From positions 657,501 to 721,500 of the forward strand of contig JACVTC010000053.1 in assembly GCA_016946835.1 (NCBI GenBank): 64,000 bases of DNA, read 5' to 3'. Of the stretch, positions 10,457 to 22,919 are shown in pieces. The number at the start of each line of letters is the position of its first letter. The first letter of the stretch is position 1. The notes below the pieces were generated by a model that was given only the letters and a program-made list of their open reading frames with translations, had not been told where the DNA came from and made no database searches. This DNA comes from Neocallimastix lanati (nom. inval.). Its lineage: Eukaryota > Neocallimastigomycota > Neocallimastigomycetes > Neocallimastigales > Neocallimastigaceae. A program made the position numbers and the translations under genes.

Positions 10457-11146
10457 ATGAATGATACATTTCCAAATGAATGGTTTGTAATTTTCCAAAT
10501 CTATTTGTTATATGTTCTGTTTATCAGCCGAATTTCGGCTTATGTGTTTCCAATGATGAACTATGATAATTATGAAGAGGAATTATATAAAGTTAGAGAT
10601 GAACTTAGAAAAAGAGATCAAGGTATCGATTTTCCTACATTTATTGAGTATACGACTAAAACAAATAGTCTTTATAATACTGTGATGAAAAGGTTTAATT
10701 GTATTAGTGATCTTGTTGATTGTGTTAGAGATACTGCTGAGTGAGTAGAAGAAAAAATAGATGATGGTGTTCATATAGTTAAAGATATTTTTGAATTAAG
10801 CCGAAGAGACAATAATGAAAGTGATGATGTATTAATATGTCTTCAACGAAAAATAATAATTGATTAACAAAGTATTCAACATGATATTGTAAAAAATAAT
10901 AATAAATATGTTGACAATAATTTGAACAAATGGTACATCATGCCAAGTAGTAATGGCAAATTCTTTTCCATTATTTCAGTATATGAAGGTAAATGTTCTG
11001 ATGACGGATTATTCAATCAAAAATGTAATAAAAATAATAAATATAAAGATTTCACCATTAGAAATAATGCTATCTGCTCAAGAATTGATAAAAAAAAAAA
11101 AAAAAAATTAAAATTAAGGATTCTTAGGAAAGATTTTTTTAAATAA
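10457..11146 (+). CDS. Unrecognised small secreted or membrane protein with a coding-like intron
   Basis: I do not recognise the family. The frame starts MNDTFPNEWF and has a hydrophobic N-terminal segment (FVIFQIYLLYVLFISRISAY) that could be a signal peptide or anchor, then a charged helical region with Cys pairs, and ends after IRNNAICSRID in a Lys run encoded by an A tract. Read straight through, it has a TGA at 10742-10744 and a TAA at 10865-10867, yet the frame is unchanged over 229 codons. A GTGAGT donor at 10741 and an AAAG acceptor ending at 10872 remove both stops and keep the frame, giving exons 10457-10740 and 10873-11146 and about 185 residues. The 132-nt intron is a multiple of three and itself reads as protein-like sequence (VEEKIDDGVHIVKDIFELSR). 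Either this is a spliced gene with an intronised coding segment or a pseudogene with two nonsense mutations. The C-terminal end is uncertain because of the A tract. Confidence 0.55.
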
Positions 11147-11361
11147 AAAAATTTATAAATTTATAATATCTGGTTTTGTAAATATAACGAAGAAAGGTTA
11201 TACTTATAAAAAGGAGAATTTAATAAATAAAAAGTAAACAAAAAGAAAAAATTTTATTTTAGTGTAATTAAATTTATTATTTTAAATAATAATAAATTTT
11301 GTATTAAATTTTATATTAAATAAACTTTTGTACATTATGGAGCATTAAAAATTTATGTAAT

Positions 11362-11609
11362 ATCATAAATTCTATTTACTGTGTCCAGCTCCTCTGGGAT
11401 GGCAAGGACGCCACCTATAGTTGGCTCTGTTTTCCCTCGAGGATCGCGTAGAATACTTCAATTTGGAGTTTCTTTGCTTATGGGGAGTTGAGAGCGCCGA
11501 CGCCGTACTGGTATGGCAGTTAATCATACACCCATATCACTATATGGGGAAGACCAAAGTCTTCAGTCTATAAAAAAAAAAAAAAAAAAAAAAAATCATA
11601 AATTCTATT
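11362..11609 (+). mobile_element. Short A-tailed retroposon (SINE-like) with perfect 15-bp target duplication
   Basis: ATCATAAATTCTATT occurs at 11362-11376 and again at 11595-11609. Between them lie about 195 bp of much higher GC content than the surroundings, followed by TCTAT and an A run of about 24. This is the signature of target-primed reverse transcription by a LINE. Just before the tail, GAAGAC/GTCTTC forms a perfect hairpin with a CAAA loop, like a 3' recognition stem. No clear Pol III A/B boxes or LINE coding sequence are visible, so it is either a SINE of unknown RNA origin or a truncated LINE tail. Related decayed copies seem to lie at 16220-16465, 21.6 kb and 37.9 kb. Confidence 0.85.
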
Positions 11610-13441
11610 AAATACATACAAATAATGTAAACATAAAACCTATAATATAAATTTTAAGTTATGTAAATATTTAAATAATTTATAAATTAATTTAAGGTTT
11701 ATTTTATTTTAATTATTTTATTTTATTATATTTTTATTATATTTTTATTATATTTTTATGTTATAATTATAAATATTTTATTATTTATATTATACTTGTT
11801 ATAATATTTAACTAAATAATTAATTATTATTTTAAAATAGTTTATAGTTAAAAAAAATTATATAAAAAATACTTTTTCTTTATATTTATTAATATTAAAA
11901 TATGAATTTATAATAAATGAATAAATAAATTTCAATATTAATAAATAACATAAATAAATATAACTTCTCCCAATATACGGAACCTGAACTTCGTACTTTA
12001 CCATATTGTATCAAATAGTAATTACTCTATTGGTAACATAATATATATAAAAAAGGGTCTGTGTTTTTATTAATATTAAAAGCTTATTGATTATTAATTA
12101 TTTATTAATATATATAAATTATTATTTTCTTTTACATACTAAAAAATAATATATTATAAATATTATATATGTTAAAAATGATAAAGATAAAATAAAAAAT
12201 TCAAAATAGGAACAATTTATTAATTATTATGATCTTGTAAAGATATGCTTATTATTAACCATGAAATATTAAATATTAATTAAATTAAAATAAATAAATA
12301 AATAAATAATAAATAGTAAATTTAATGATAAAAAGATATAACAATATTTAATTATGGTTTATAATAAAAATTTTATTTTTTTTTTTTTTTTTATTATCAA
12401 TCAATAGTTATTAAATATTTTCGTAAGGGATAAGAGCTTAGAATGAATATTTAAGAATAATAAAAAAAAAATAATGATAAACAAATTACCCATTCATTTT
12501 TGTTCTAAATATTCATTATAAAATAAACTTTTATTTTTAAATTAAATTAAAATTAAATTTTATATATATATAAAATTTTAATTAAAAGGTTTTCAAACTT
12601 TGTTTATATTTATATTTTATATGTAATTTATATTTTTATATTTTATATATTAAATTAATTCTTGTTTGGATGAGAATTAATTAAAGTTTTATTAGAAAAG
12701 ATAAAAATGTATAAATTTTCCAAAAAAAAAAAAAAATAAATAAATAAAATTAAAAAAAAAAATGGATATAAAAATTAAAATAATATAAATTATAATTTTT
12801 TTTTTTAGTTTGTGTTTTGTATTTTTTTTTTATCTTTTATTTTCTTTTTATTTTTTTAATTTAAAGTTTCTTATTATTTCTTACAAATTTTAATAAAGAA
12901 AAAATTGTTACCTTTAAAACTACTTTAATATTTTATAATGTTGATAATTTATGTAAAGATTTCAACCAAATTTTATAGTAATAAAACTTTATTACTTATC
13001 ATTAACAACCTTCGTTATTTATTGATATATTTATTAATGTATTTTATATTTAATTTTTTTTTATTTTTTTTTGAGTTTTATAGATATATATATATATATA
13101 TTTTTTCTTGTATTATATATATATATTATTAAATATTATAAGTACAGAATCTTTAATATATTTAACTATATTACAAGACATTTCTTTTCACTAACAATGC
13201 AGAAACATTTATTCTATGACCATTTTTTCTATTGATTGTATCCATAAAATCTAATGTATAATATTACTAAACTTTTTTAAATTTAATAATTTGTATTATC
13301 ATTAAAGAAGAAAAAGAAACTATATTTAAAATTAAAAAATTATTAATTTTTTTTTTTATCAAGTGAATCATATAACTTTTATGTTTTTTAATTTATATTA
13401 ATATATGATTCATAAAATACGTAATATTTGGACTCATACAG

Positions 13442-13511
13442 TTAACATAAATAGTTTTAACAGTATTATTAAATATAATTAACATAAATAGTTTTAACAG
13501 TATTATTAAAT
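13442..13511. repeat. 37-bp tandem duplication
   Basis: Two near-perfect copies in tandem, each beginning TTAACATAAATAGTTTTAAC, with starts at 13442 and 13479. Confidence 0.85.
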
Positions 13512-15479
13512 TAAGTGTTTATCTTTTTATAGATAAATATTTGAAGTTCTTTTTGCTCATTTAGTTTATTTATGTTCATGTTCTATTTAGTAGTATGTAT
13601 CCCATGCCTATCATTAATTACTTATTATTTCATAAAGGTTAAGAAAAGAAACCTAGAATCATTGCTTTTTTTTTTTTTTTTTATTTTAGTTTATAGATTA
13701 TTAAGCCATAATATAAAAAAAAAATAAAATAAACATAAATGTTAAATTAAAACGGAATATTTTAAATTAAATCGATATCTTAATATTTCTTAAAATGGAA
13801 AATTATTTAATAAATTTTTTATATTTATAAAATTAATTTATTTATATATAATTTTTAGGAGAAATAAATTTAATATACTTCTATATAAAAGTGTAATAAA
13901 TTACAGTATATATCATAATATAGTATTTATATTAAATTATTATAAATAAAATTTTAATTTTTTTTTGTTTTATGTTAATTTGCTGATAAACATGTATTCA
14001 TTACTATATGCAATATTTAAAAAATTAAAAAATTAATAAACCAATAGAATTTCAATGAATGAATATTTAGGCTAAAAGCGAATAATACAAATGAAACATC
14101 AAATTTATAATTAGTATAAAATTAAGTTATGAGATATATAAATATATAAATTTTATAAATATATATATATATTTATTTATATATAAATATAATATTAAAT
14201 ATATATTATTAACTATTTTTTAAATATAAAATTACAAACTATTAAATAAAATTTTTTGTTAATTATTATTATTATTATTATTATTATTATTTTTTTGTTT
14301 TAATAACTATCAGCTTTATTATTTTCTTGTAAAAATATCAATTTTATTTTTATTTTTGTTTTAAATAGAATTAATTACTTAATTAAAACCTAAAGCATTG
14401 CTTTATATCTGGTTATTTAATAGTTGGTTAATTATCATATAAAATTATAATTATGAATTAAAAAGTTTAGTAAAAAAAAAAAAAAGGGGAAATTTTATAT
14501 AAATTTTTAAGCCAGAATTATCACAAATTTATTTCCTAATTTAACAAAATTATATAATTTTATTAAATTAGGAAAGATACTCTTTTACTATAACTATGAA
14601 TAATATTTTTTTCAATGATTAGAAATTAATTAGTAACAGTGACTTTTATGATATATATATAATTATAATCAACTATATATATATATATATAATTACAGTT
14701 ATTAAGTATTCAATATCATAACACTTGGCAAACAAAATTCTAATAAATATTAATAAATAATAAATAATAAATAATGTATGCAAATTATTAATGATAACTA
14801 AAAATAATAATTAATTAATATTAAATATTAAATATTAAATACCAAAGATAAATAATATATATAATAAAAATATATATTAAAAATTTTTCAAATAATTATC
14901 ATCAATAATAAATGAACTACTATCTGTTTTCATATATTTTGTAGAAATAAAAAATTTGAAATAATAATGAAAAAAAAAAAAAAAAAAAAAAAAAAACTAT
15001 TATGTATAAAGGAAAATAAAACAAAATAAAATTATATATATAATGGATATCATCATATATATCACTATGATATTTAAAATATTTTAATTAATAATAAATT
15101 TATATAATGCATATATATATATTTATTGTTTCATTGGTAATAATTAATAGAACATGACTTTTTTTTTTTTTATAATTTTTTTTTTTTTGAATTCTTTAAA
15201 TTAATAATTTCTAAATTAAGATTCCACTTCAAATATTGTCACACATAAATTAAATTAATTTTATTAATTTTAAGGTTACAGTAAACCTTTTTTTTATATA
15301 TATGTATATTTTTTTTAAATTTAATACTTATTAAAGTTTTTATATATATATTATATTTATATATTTTTTCTTTAAATATTAAAGACAAATTAGCTAATAA
15401 CTAAATAAATAAATAAATAACTGAATAACAATCCACTTAACTAAATGAATAACCGAGTAACAAACTAACATCTAAATCA

Positions 15480-15715
15480 ATAACAAAATAAATAAATAAA
15501 ATAATATATAAATAAATAAAATAATAAATAAACATATAAAAAATAAATAAATTAATATAATAAATAAATAAATAAATGTAATAATAAATACATAAATGTA
15601 ATAATAAATAAATTAATATAATAAATGTAATAATAAATAAATAAATGTAATAATAAATAAATTAATTAATATAATGAATAAATAAATAAATGTAATAATA
15701 AATAGATAAATAAAC
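15480..15715. repeat. TAAA/ATGTAATAA minisatellite
   Basis: Irregular tandem array of AAATAAATAAATGTAATAAT-like units and simple TAAA runs. Non-coding. Confidence 0.6.
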
Positions 15716-16206
15716 TAGTAAATTAGGAAAAAAAACTTTACAATTATTATCAAAGTATAATAAATTTTAATGAATTAATTTAAATGAAAATTAATTTAAA
15801 AAAATAAAATAAAATAAAAAATAAAAATAAAATAAAAAAAATAATTATAATAATAATAAATTTTAATTAAAATAAAAATTATTTATTTAATATTTAAAGT
15901 AATTAAATAAATAATGATTCATTGCTTTTTAAAAATGTATACATGGATTATTGTTGGTCATTATTTTTTATATTTTAAATTATTTTTTCTTATTTGTTTG
16001 TTCACTTTTAGTATATATAAATATTATAAATATGAACTTTTTTTATTATTTTTTTCTAAAGTTTTATATTTCTTTTTATATTAAAAATTAAAAATGATTA
16101 AATCAAAAGAAAAAAAAGAACAAAAAAAATAATAAATTTTAACAAAGTAAAATAGCAATAACATATATTTTAAATATTTAAAAAATAATATTAAATAATA
16201 AAATAG

Positions 16207-16478
16207 TTTATAAATGATTACAGATTTTTTTTTTTTATTTTTAGATTGGGATTAATAAGGGGGAGGATAATAGGGCCTCTAGTCTCTCCCTTAAGCATAT
16301 TAGAATCTTATTGAAGTCTTTGCCATACAGTTTCAGTGTCGACTCAGACTTCTCTCTAGGCAAAGATTAATATGAAAAGACTTTTCCTTTACGTCGCTTT
16401 GAACGATGGTCTTCTTATCATTAATTTCTTATGCCATCATGAAAGAAGGAGCAAATGGCAAAATTTTTATAATTGATT
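16207..16478 (-). mobile_element. Old SINE-like copy, minus orientation
   Basis: A GC-richer island (about 16245-16460) is preceded on the plus strand by a poly-T run (16225-16236), as expected for an A tail on the minus strand. Candidate target duplications TTTATAAATGATT (16207-16219) and TTTATAATTGATT (16466-16478) match at 12 of 13 positions. On the minus strand it contains GTCGACACTGAAACTGTATGGCA, written here in parts as GTCGACACTG, AAACTG and TATGGCA, comparable with GCCGACGCCG and TACTGGTATGGCA in the 11.4-kb copy. It also has AGGGCCTCTA on the plus strand, shared with the island at 25.48 kb. Confidence 0.5.
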
Positions 16479-17043
16479 TTTTTCTTTTTTATTTAACAAA
16501 AAAATAATCATACAATAAATTAAATATAAATAAATATTATATTTAAATATTTATTAATGTATGTATTATGTATATATAATATATAATTATTTTTTTTTTT
16601 TTTTTTTTTTGTAATTAAGAATAAATTAAATTAAATCAAATTAAATAATTAAATAAGGAATTAAATATAAATTACAATGGATTATATATTATTTTTTATT
16701 TGTATTTATTATATATTTAATATAATTATTATTAAATCTAATTATTTTTTCCTTTTTCTTTTTCTTTTTTTTTTATTATTAGTTTAAATAAAAAAAAAAA
16801 TTAAAATTATTTGGCAACTAATATATATGAAATGATGGATGGTGACTTAAATCTCTTAATGAATCCTATTTAAATTGATTATATCTATTTATTATTAAAT
16901 CCCTTTTTTCTTTGTTTTCTTTTCTTTTTTTTTTTTTATTAAATAAAAATATAAAAATAAAAAAAAAAATAAAAAAAAAAAAGAATTTAAAATTAATATG
17001 AAAGACAAACAATAGATATTTAAAAATAAAACAACAGTATAAA

Positions 17044-17075
<32 letters not shown>

Positions 17076-17339
17076 ACATTTATATTACATTTGTTATTTG
17101 TTATAATTATGAAATTAAGAGAAAAGAAGATATAAAATAAAGCGAAACAAAAATATAATAAATAAAAAAATTAAGCGAAATAAATAAAAATGAATAAAAA
17201 TGAATAGTATATTAGTGTAACAATTTTTTTTTTTTAAAAAATTTTTATTTTTAGTAAAAATATATAAATATATATATAAAAGATGGATTTAAAATAGAAT
17301 TATTTAATTTTGCCTTTTCAGAATTAATATTTATATATT

Positions 17340-17349
17340 AATATCAATT

Positions 17350-17400
<51 letters not shown>

Positions 17401-17592
17401 CTTTCTTTTCTTTTCTTTATCTTTTTCTTTTTCTTTTTTCTTTTTTTGTTTTCTTTTTTCTTTTTTTGTTTTCGTTTTTTTTTTTTTTTCTTTCTTTTCT
17501 TTATCTTTATCTTTTTCTTTTTTCTTTTTTTGTTTTCGTTTTTCTTTTTTCTTTTTTTGTTTTCGTTTTTTTTTTTTTTTTTTTTTTTTTTT
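17340..17592. repeat. Polypyrimidine (T/C) repeat tract
   Basis: Nearly 250 bp of T with C and occasional G, built from units such as CTTTCTTTTCTTTATCTTT and TTTTTTTGTTTTC repeated in larger blocks. It lies about 0.9 kb upstream of the GH9 gene. It could form triplex or S1-sensitive DNA; no function is shown. Confidence 0.85.
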
Positions 17593-17699
17593 CGTATATA
17601 AATTTTAATATATAATAAATAAAGTGCTAGATTGATGTTTTTTTCTTTTTCTTATTTCGATTTGTTTCAAATTTTATTTTACATGTATAATTTTATTTT

Positions 17700-17910
<211 letters not shown>

Positions 17911-18464
17911 TTTTTTATTTTTATTTGTTTTTTTAGAGTTTTTGATAGTTGTAATTTTAATTTAAAGTATATATTAATTTATATATAATACTTATATATA
18001 TTGGTATATATTGAATTTTATATAAAATTATTAATTAATATTCAATATTAGTTTTTATATTTAATAATCTTTAATAATTAATTTATTCATAATTAAAAAA
18101 AAAAATAAAAAAAAAAAAAAAAAGTTTATTACATAATAAAAAAAAATAATTTATTAATTTAATTGGTGAAAAAGATGATGATTATTGACACTTTAAAAAA
18201 ACTGATATAAAAAAGAAAAATATTCCTTCATATTTTTAAATACCAATTTTTTATAAATATATAAAAAATAAAATAAATTATAGAAATAAATAGATTCTAT
18301 ATATAAATTTATAAGTTAAATAGAAATAATATAATTAAAAAAATAATTAAATTTTTATTTATTTTATTGTAATATAAATTTAAAAACTTTTTTATTTTAT
18401 TATAAATATCTAAATAAAAAATATATATAATATATTTAAATATTAAAAAAAAAAAAAAAAAAAA

Positions 18465-18679
18465 ATGAAATTCACTACTATTCTTTCAATTGCTGCTGCT
18501 GCTGGTTCTGCTTTTGCTGCTTCTCAAGGTAATGAAGTTTTACTGAAATAATTTATTACAAAAAAATTATTAATATTTGTTGTATATATATATATATATA
18601 TGTTTTTTAACCAAAAAAAAAAAATATTTCTTTAGAACATAGTTAATAAGTAATCAATAAATTTAATAAGATTACTTAT

Positions 18680-18715
<36 letters not shown>

Positions 18716-20444
18716 TAAAAGTTAATTAATAATATTATTTTATAATTAAAAATACATTTATATTTATAAAAAATAAAAAATAGATTATGCTAGACATCTT
18801 GAATTAAACTTCTTATTCTATGAAGCTCAACGTTCTGGTCCTCTTCCAAGCACCAACCGTATTCCATGGAGAGGTGACTCTGGTCTTGACCATGGTTCTG
18901 ATGTTGGTGTTGATCTTACTGGTGGTTACTATGATGCCGGTGATAATGTAAAGTTTAACTTCCCACAAGCATTCTCTATGACCGCTATCTCTTGGATGGG
19001 TATTGAATTTGCTAAGGGTGTTGAAATGGCTAATCAAACTGAATACTTAAAGGATACCGTTAAATGGGGTTGTGATTACTTATTAAAGTGTCATGAAAAG
19101 GGTACCGATGTTTTCTACATGCAAGTTGGTGATGGTGATATTGATCATCAATACTGGAAAGCTTATGAAAATATTGACTATCCAACTCCAACTTTTTTCG
19201 TTGATTCTAAAAACCCAGGTACTGAAGTTACTGGTGAAACTGCAGCTGCCTTTGCTGCTGCTTCTATTCTTTTCAAGGATAGTGATCCAGAATACTCTGC
19301 TACTCTTTTAGATCAAGCAAAGGAATGGTATGAATTTGCTGACAAGTATCAATTCGATTATTCTCAATCTGTTCCAGCAGCTGGATCATACTACAAGAGT
19401 TATAATGGTTACAATGATGAACTCGCTTGGGCCGCTATCTGGCTTTATCGTGCACTTGGTGATGAAGCTTACTTAGAAAAGGCTAAGAGTCTAGTTGCTA
19501 ATTACAAACTCAGTGAAGTTGGTATTGATTGGGATAGTAAGTACCAGGGTGTCATTGTTATCCTTGCCCAACTTGGTGTTAAAGAATACGTTGAAAAGGT
19601 TGAAGCTTGGGTTAAGGATATCTGTACTAATGGAAAGTTTTCTCCAGGTGGTCTTTACATTAACAAAGATAGTGAATGGGGTTCCAACCGCCGTGCTACT
19701 GCTATGGCTGCCAGTTTAATTTACTATACTCATAACCTTCCAGAAGGTAATGAATTACGTGAAATGGCTAAGAAATTCGCTAAATCCCAAGCTGATTATA
19801 TTCAAGGTGCTAATCCACTCGGTATTGATTATGTTGTTGGTGCTGATGAAACCTCTCCACGTTCTGTTCACCACCGTACTGCTTCTGGTGCTGCTTGTAT
19901 TGAATGTGATCCAGTTCAAAATGTTCACATTATTTACGGTGCCTTAGCTGGTGGTCCAGATGTTGAAGATAATTACCTTGATGACAGAGCTGACTATAAG
20001 AAGAATGAAGTTGCTCTTGATTATAATGTCTGTTATGCTGCTGTTCTTGCTTATCTTGTTGAAGAAGGTCTTAATGTTGAAGATCCAATTCCAGCTTGGG
20101 AATACGATTACCGTATTACTAAGGGTGCTGATCCAGTTCAACCATCTGAACCAACTAAACCATCTGAACCAACTGAAGCCTGTTGGTCTGAAAAGTTAGG
20201 TTATCCATGTTGTCCAAGTGACCGCTGTCATGTCCTTGTTACTGATGAATCAGGTTCTTGGGGTGTCTACCAAAATGAATGGTGTGGTATTGATACAAAC
20301 GTTTGCAAGAGTGATTGCTGGTCTACTCCTCTTGGTTACCAATGTTGTCCAAGTGGCTGTAAAGCTGAAGTCTATGAAACCGATGACAATGGCAAATGGG
20401 GTTATGAAAATGGCAAATGGTGTGGTGTTCCAAAAGACTGTTAA
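18465..20444 (+). CDS. GH9 cellulase (endoglucanase) with two C-terminal fungal dockerins
   Basis: Exon 1 (18465-18528) encodes a signal peptide, MKFTTILSIAAAAGSAFAASQ; a phase-1 GT-AG intron separates it from exon 2 (18784-20444), for about 574 residues. The glycoside hydrolase family 9 catalytic domain runs from about 22 to 465. DAGD at 72-75 carries the catalytic base, HHR at 384-386 and NEVALDYN with the acid Glu near 430 are family signatures. A QPSEPTKPSEPTEA linker leads to two dockerins at about 488-529 and 533-574, which attach the enzyme to scaffoldins of the extracellular cellulosome. It should cleave beta-1,4-glucan. No separate CBM is seen. Base composition is far less AT-rich than the surroundings, which suggests codon bias for high expression. 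GH9 genes of these fungi are generally thought to be of bacterial origin. An A run directly precedes the ATG. Confidence 0.95.
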
Positions 20445-20681
20445 ATTGTGAATTTTAAAATAAAAATTTTTAAAAAATTAAATAAAAAAAATTTATTTTT
20501 AATTCATATTAATTCTATAAAGAGATAAAAAAAAAGAATAAATAAAAAAAAAATCTTTTTCCAAAATTGAAAAATTAAATATATAAAACTTTAAAGAAAA
20601 AAAAAAGGCTATGTCAAAATAAAGGAAAACAAAACAAAACAAACAAAAAAAACAAACAAAAAAAACAAACATAAAAAAAAC

Positions 20682-20716
<35 letters not shown>

Positions 20717-21084
20717 AAAAAACAAAAGAAAAGCGAAAATAAACGAAAAGCACACATAAAAACTAACAAATAGTATTTAACATTTAAAAAATAGAATAGA
20801 TTAATATAAAAGTACAAAATTAAAAAAAAATAATTTTAATTACAATTTAAATAAAAAATAAAAAATAATAATAATAGTTAAATAATTTATTAATTATGAA
20901 AATTTAAATTATTTTTTATTATTGAATTTTTTTTTTCTTATAAATTAAAGAATTGAGATTTTTATTAAAAAATCAATTTAAAATTTATATATTTTTTTAT
21001 ATCTTAAAAAAGGAATAATAGTAGTGAAAAAGGTATAATAGAAATAAAAAATAAGATTTCTTAAAATATAAAAAGTTAAAAATT

Positions 21085-21124
<40 letters not shown>

Positions 21125-21240
21125 AATAATTAAAAAAAAATAGAATAAAACGAAAAAAAAAGAAAATAAATGAAAAAATAAAAAAAATTGTAAATAAAAA
21201 TTAAAGTTTAAATAAAAAAAAAAAAACAAAAAACAAAAAA
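20445..21240. other. A-rich 3' flank of GH9
   Basis: Long A runs interrupted by C or G (for example AAACAAACA units near 20630-20670). The Phe-rich minus-strand frames come from composition. No gene. Confidence 0.6.
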
Positions 21241-21244
21241 CAAA

Positions 21245-22690
21245 AAAAAAAAGCCCTTAGGAATGATATCACTGAGGAAAGATCATCTTATTTCTTGTAG
21301 TATCGATAATGATGGTATTAAATCCAATCATTACTCAATAAATGAATTTTTTTTTTTTTTTTTTTTGTGGTAGAATTACTTATTGCAGTTGTTTATAATT
21401 GGATATTATTTAACAAAGTTAATTAATTTTTTTTTTTTTTTACTTAAAAAAATTTTTTAGGAAGTAATTTTCATTTTTATTCTCTATATATACATTTTTT
21501 TAATGTATTTCTTCATATAATGAGTCATTCATGTATAAATACTATAATATTATATTTATCATGTATTTTTTTTTTTTTTTATTTTATTGGATGGTTATAT
21601 CAGGAGCGTCAATCCCTAGAGGAGCGTACGGCCAGAAATGATGTCTCTGAGGGGTTATTGCTATCAGCACTTCTCTTGGTATAGGAAATGATAATACATA
21701 TTGTATATTAAAATTAGTGATCATTCTGTAGGAGTTAGTAAATTTGATTTACCGATTTAATTTCATTCCATTTTTGTTTCTATTTTAATCGAAGTATTTT
21801 TATTTTTTTAGTTTTTTGTCATGGAGGAATTTAGAAGTATTTAATTGTTTTCTTTACTAACTTTATATTTCTTTTATCTTTTGTTTATTTTTTTTTTTTA
21901 TATCTATATATATAAGGTGAAAATTACGACAGTAACAAGTTCTCAAATAATAAAGTTTATAATAATTCTTAGCTTAGAATATCCCCAATTCAATTTAGGG
22001 TTTTCGTAGATAATACGTTTAGGCTGTGGTTATAAATACAATACTACTATTGCTATTAGAATGGGTAGAGTTTCAGAAGATTGTCCCTGTTATGGCGAAG
22101 GTAATAAATCTTTTGAGCATTGGATTTTTGAATGTATGGCTCTTGCATTTTTTAGATGAAATACTTTAAATTTCATCCATGATCTCTATGTTTTTGTTCG
22201 TTAGGAAGATTAAAGCGTTTAATACTTTTTCCTCCTATGACTCTATTTCTGATTTTGAAGATTATATCAATCATTATATATACATTTTCCTTCTTGGTGG
22301 CACTTTAACTTTAAATGAGATACATTTCGATAGAGGGGAACAGAGACAATTAAATGAACTACTTTTCAAAGGTTCATCTGAGTCACCTGATCCAAAAAAT
22401 TGTGGGCTTGACGGAATTCTTAGCTAGCGCAATACCTATCATAAGTTAGTTCGTTTGAGCTATTATTTGATAGGTATTCCAAAATACCAAACTTAACCAT
22501 GAGTGTCGATGTTGTACTGATAGGGCATAATGATAAATACAGGATCATCATCATCTATTTCTAAGAAGGGTGAATCTCGCCCTAGTAGTTCAATAAATGA
22601 TGAATCCGGGGAGAGTTTAGTGGACACCATACACTATCTATTTTAAAGATGTTACTTCTAGGTTTTATTATTTTTTTTAATTTGTTAGGA
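21245..22690 (+). pseudogene. Decayed LINE (non-LTR retrotransposon) fragment 1
   Basis: Between about 22000 and 22500 the plus strand encodes the C-terminal part of a LINE ORF2: RLGCGYKYNTTIAIRMGRVS, then EDCPCYGEGNKSFEHWIFEC, a zinc-finger pattern (C-x-C...H....C) of the zf-RVT type found after the reverse transcriptase, then LLGGTLTLNEIHF and a short C-terminal tail ending in stops. The core reverse transcriptase (YXDD) is not visible. Upstream, at 21250 and 21600, two short GC-richer pieces resemble each other (GGAATGATATCACTGAGG and AGAAATGATGTCTCTGAGG). Several frame changes make it non-functional. Confidence 0.7.
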
Positions 22691-22919
22691 AGGAAGAATT
22701 CCACGCATAGTACAACTTGCCGAAATACATAGTATTTTTGAGCTCTTTTATTTTATTTTATTTTTTTTTTAACTTTTATTTTTATTTTTAATTTCAAATG
22801 TTGAGAATAAATTATATATTATTCTCAAAAATAGTCAAACTTCCTTGTTAAGTATACAAAAAAATATTAAGAACATTTTTACCTATTAATATTTAATAAC
22901 TCAGCTTATTTTTAAGTTA

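Larger units (their letters stand above)
11610..16206. other. Long AT-rich spacer, no gene supported
   Basis: About 4.6 kb of A/T runs, TA tracts and TAAA repeats. No frame shows domain-like sequence; the 64-codon frame at 12938-13132 is hydrophobic and TA-repeat driven. I see no tRNA. Two local repeats are listed separately. Confidence 0.6.

Noticed and set aside
10742-10867. Stop-codon reassignment or read-through in the 10.5-kb gene
   Set aside because: One TGA and one TAA are both removed by a normal intron, and other genes here end with TAA in the usual way.
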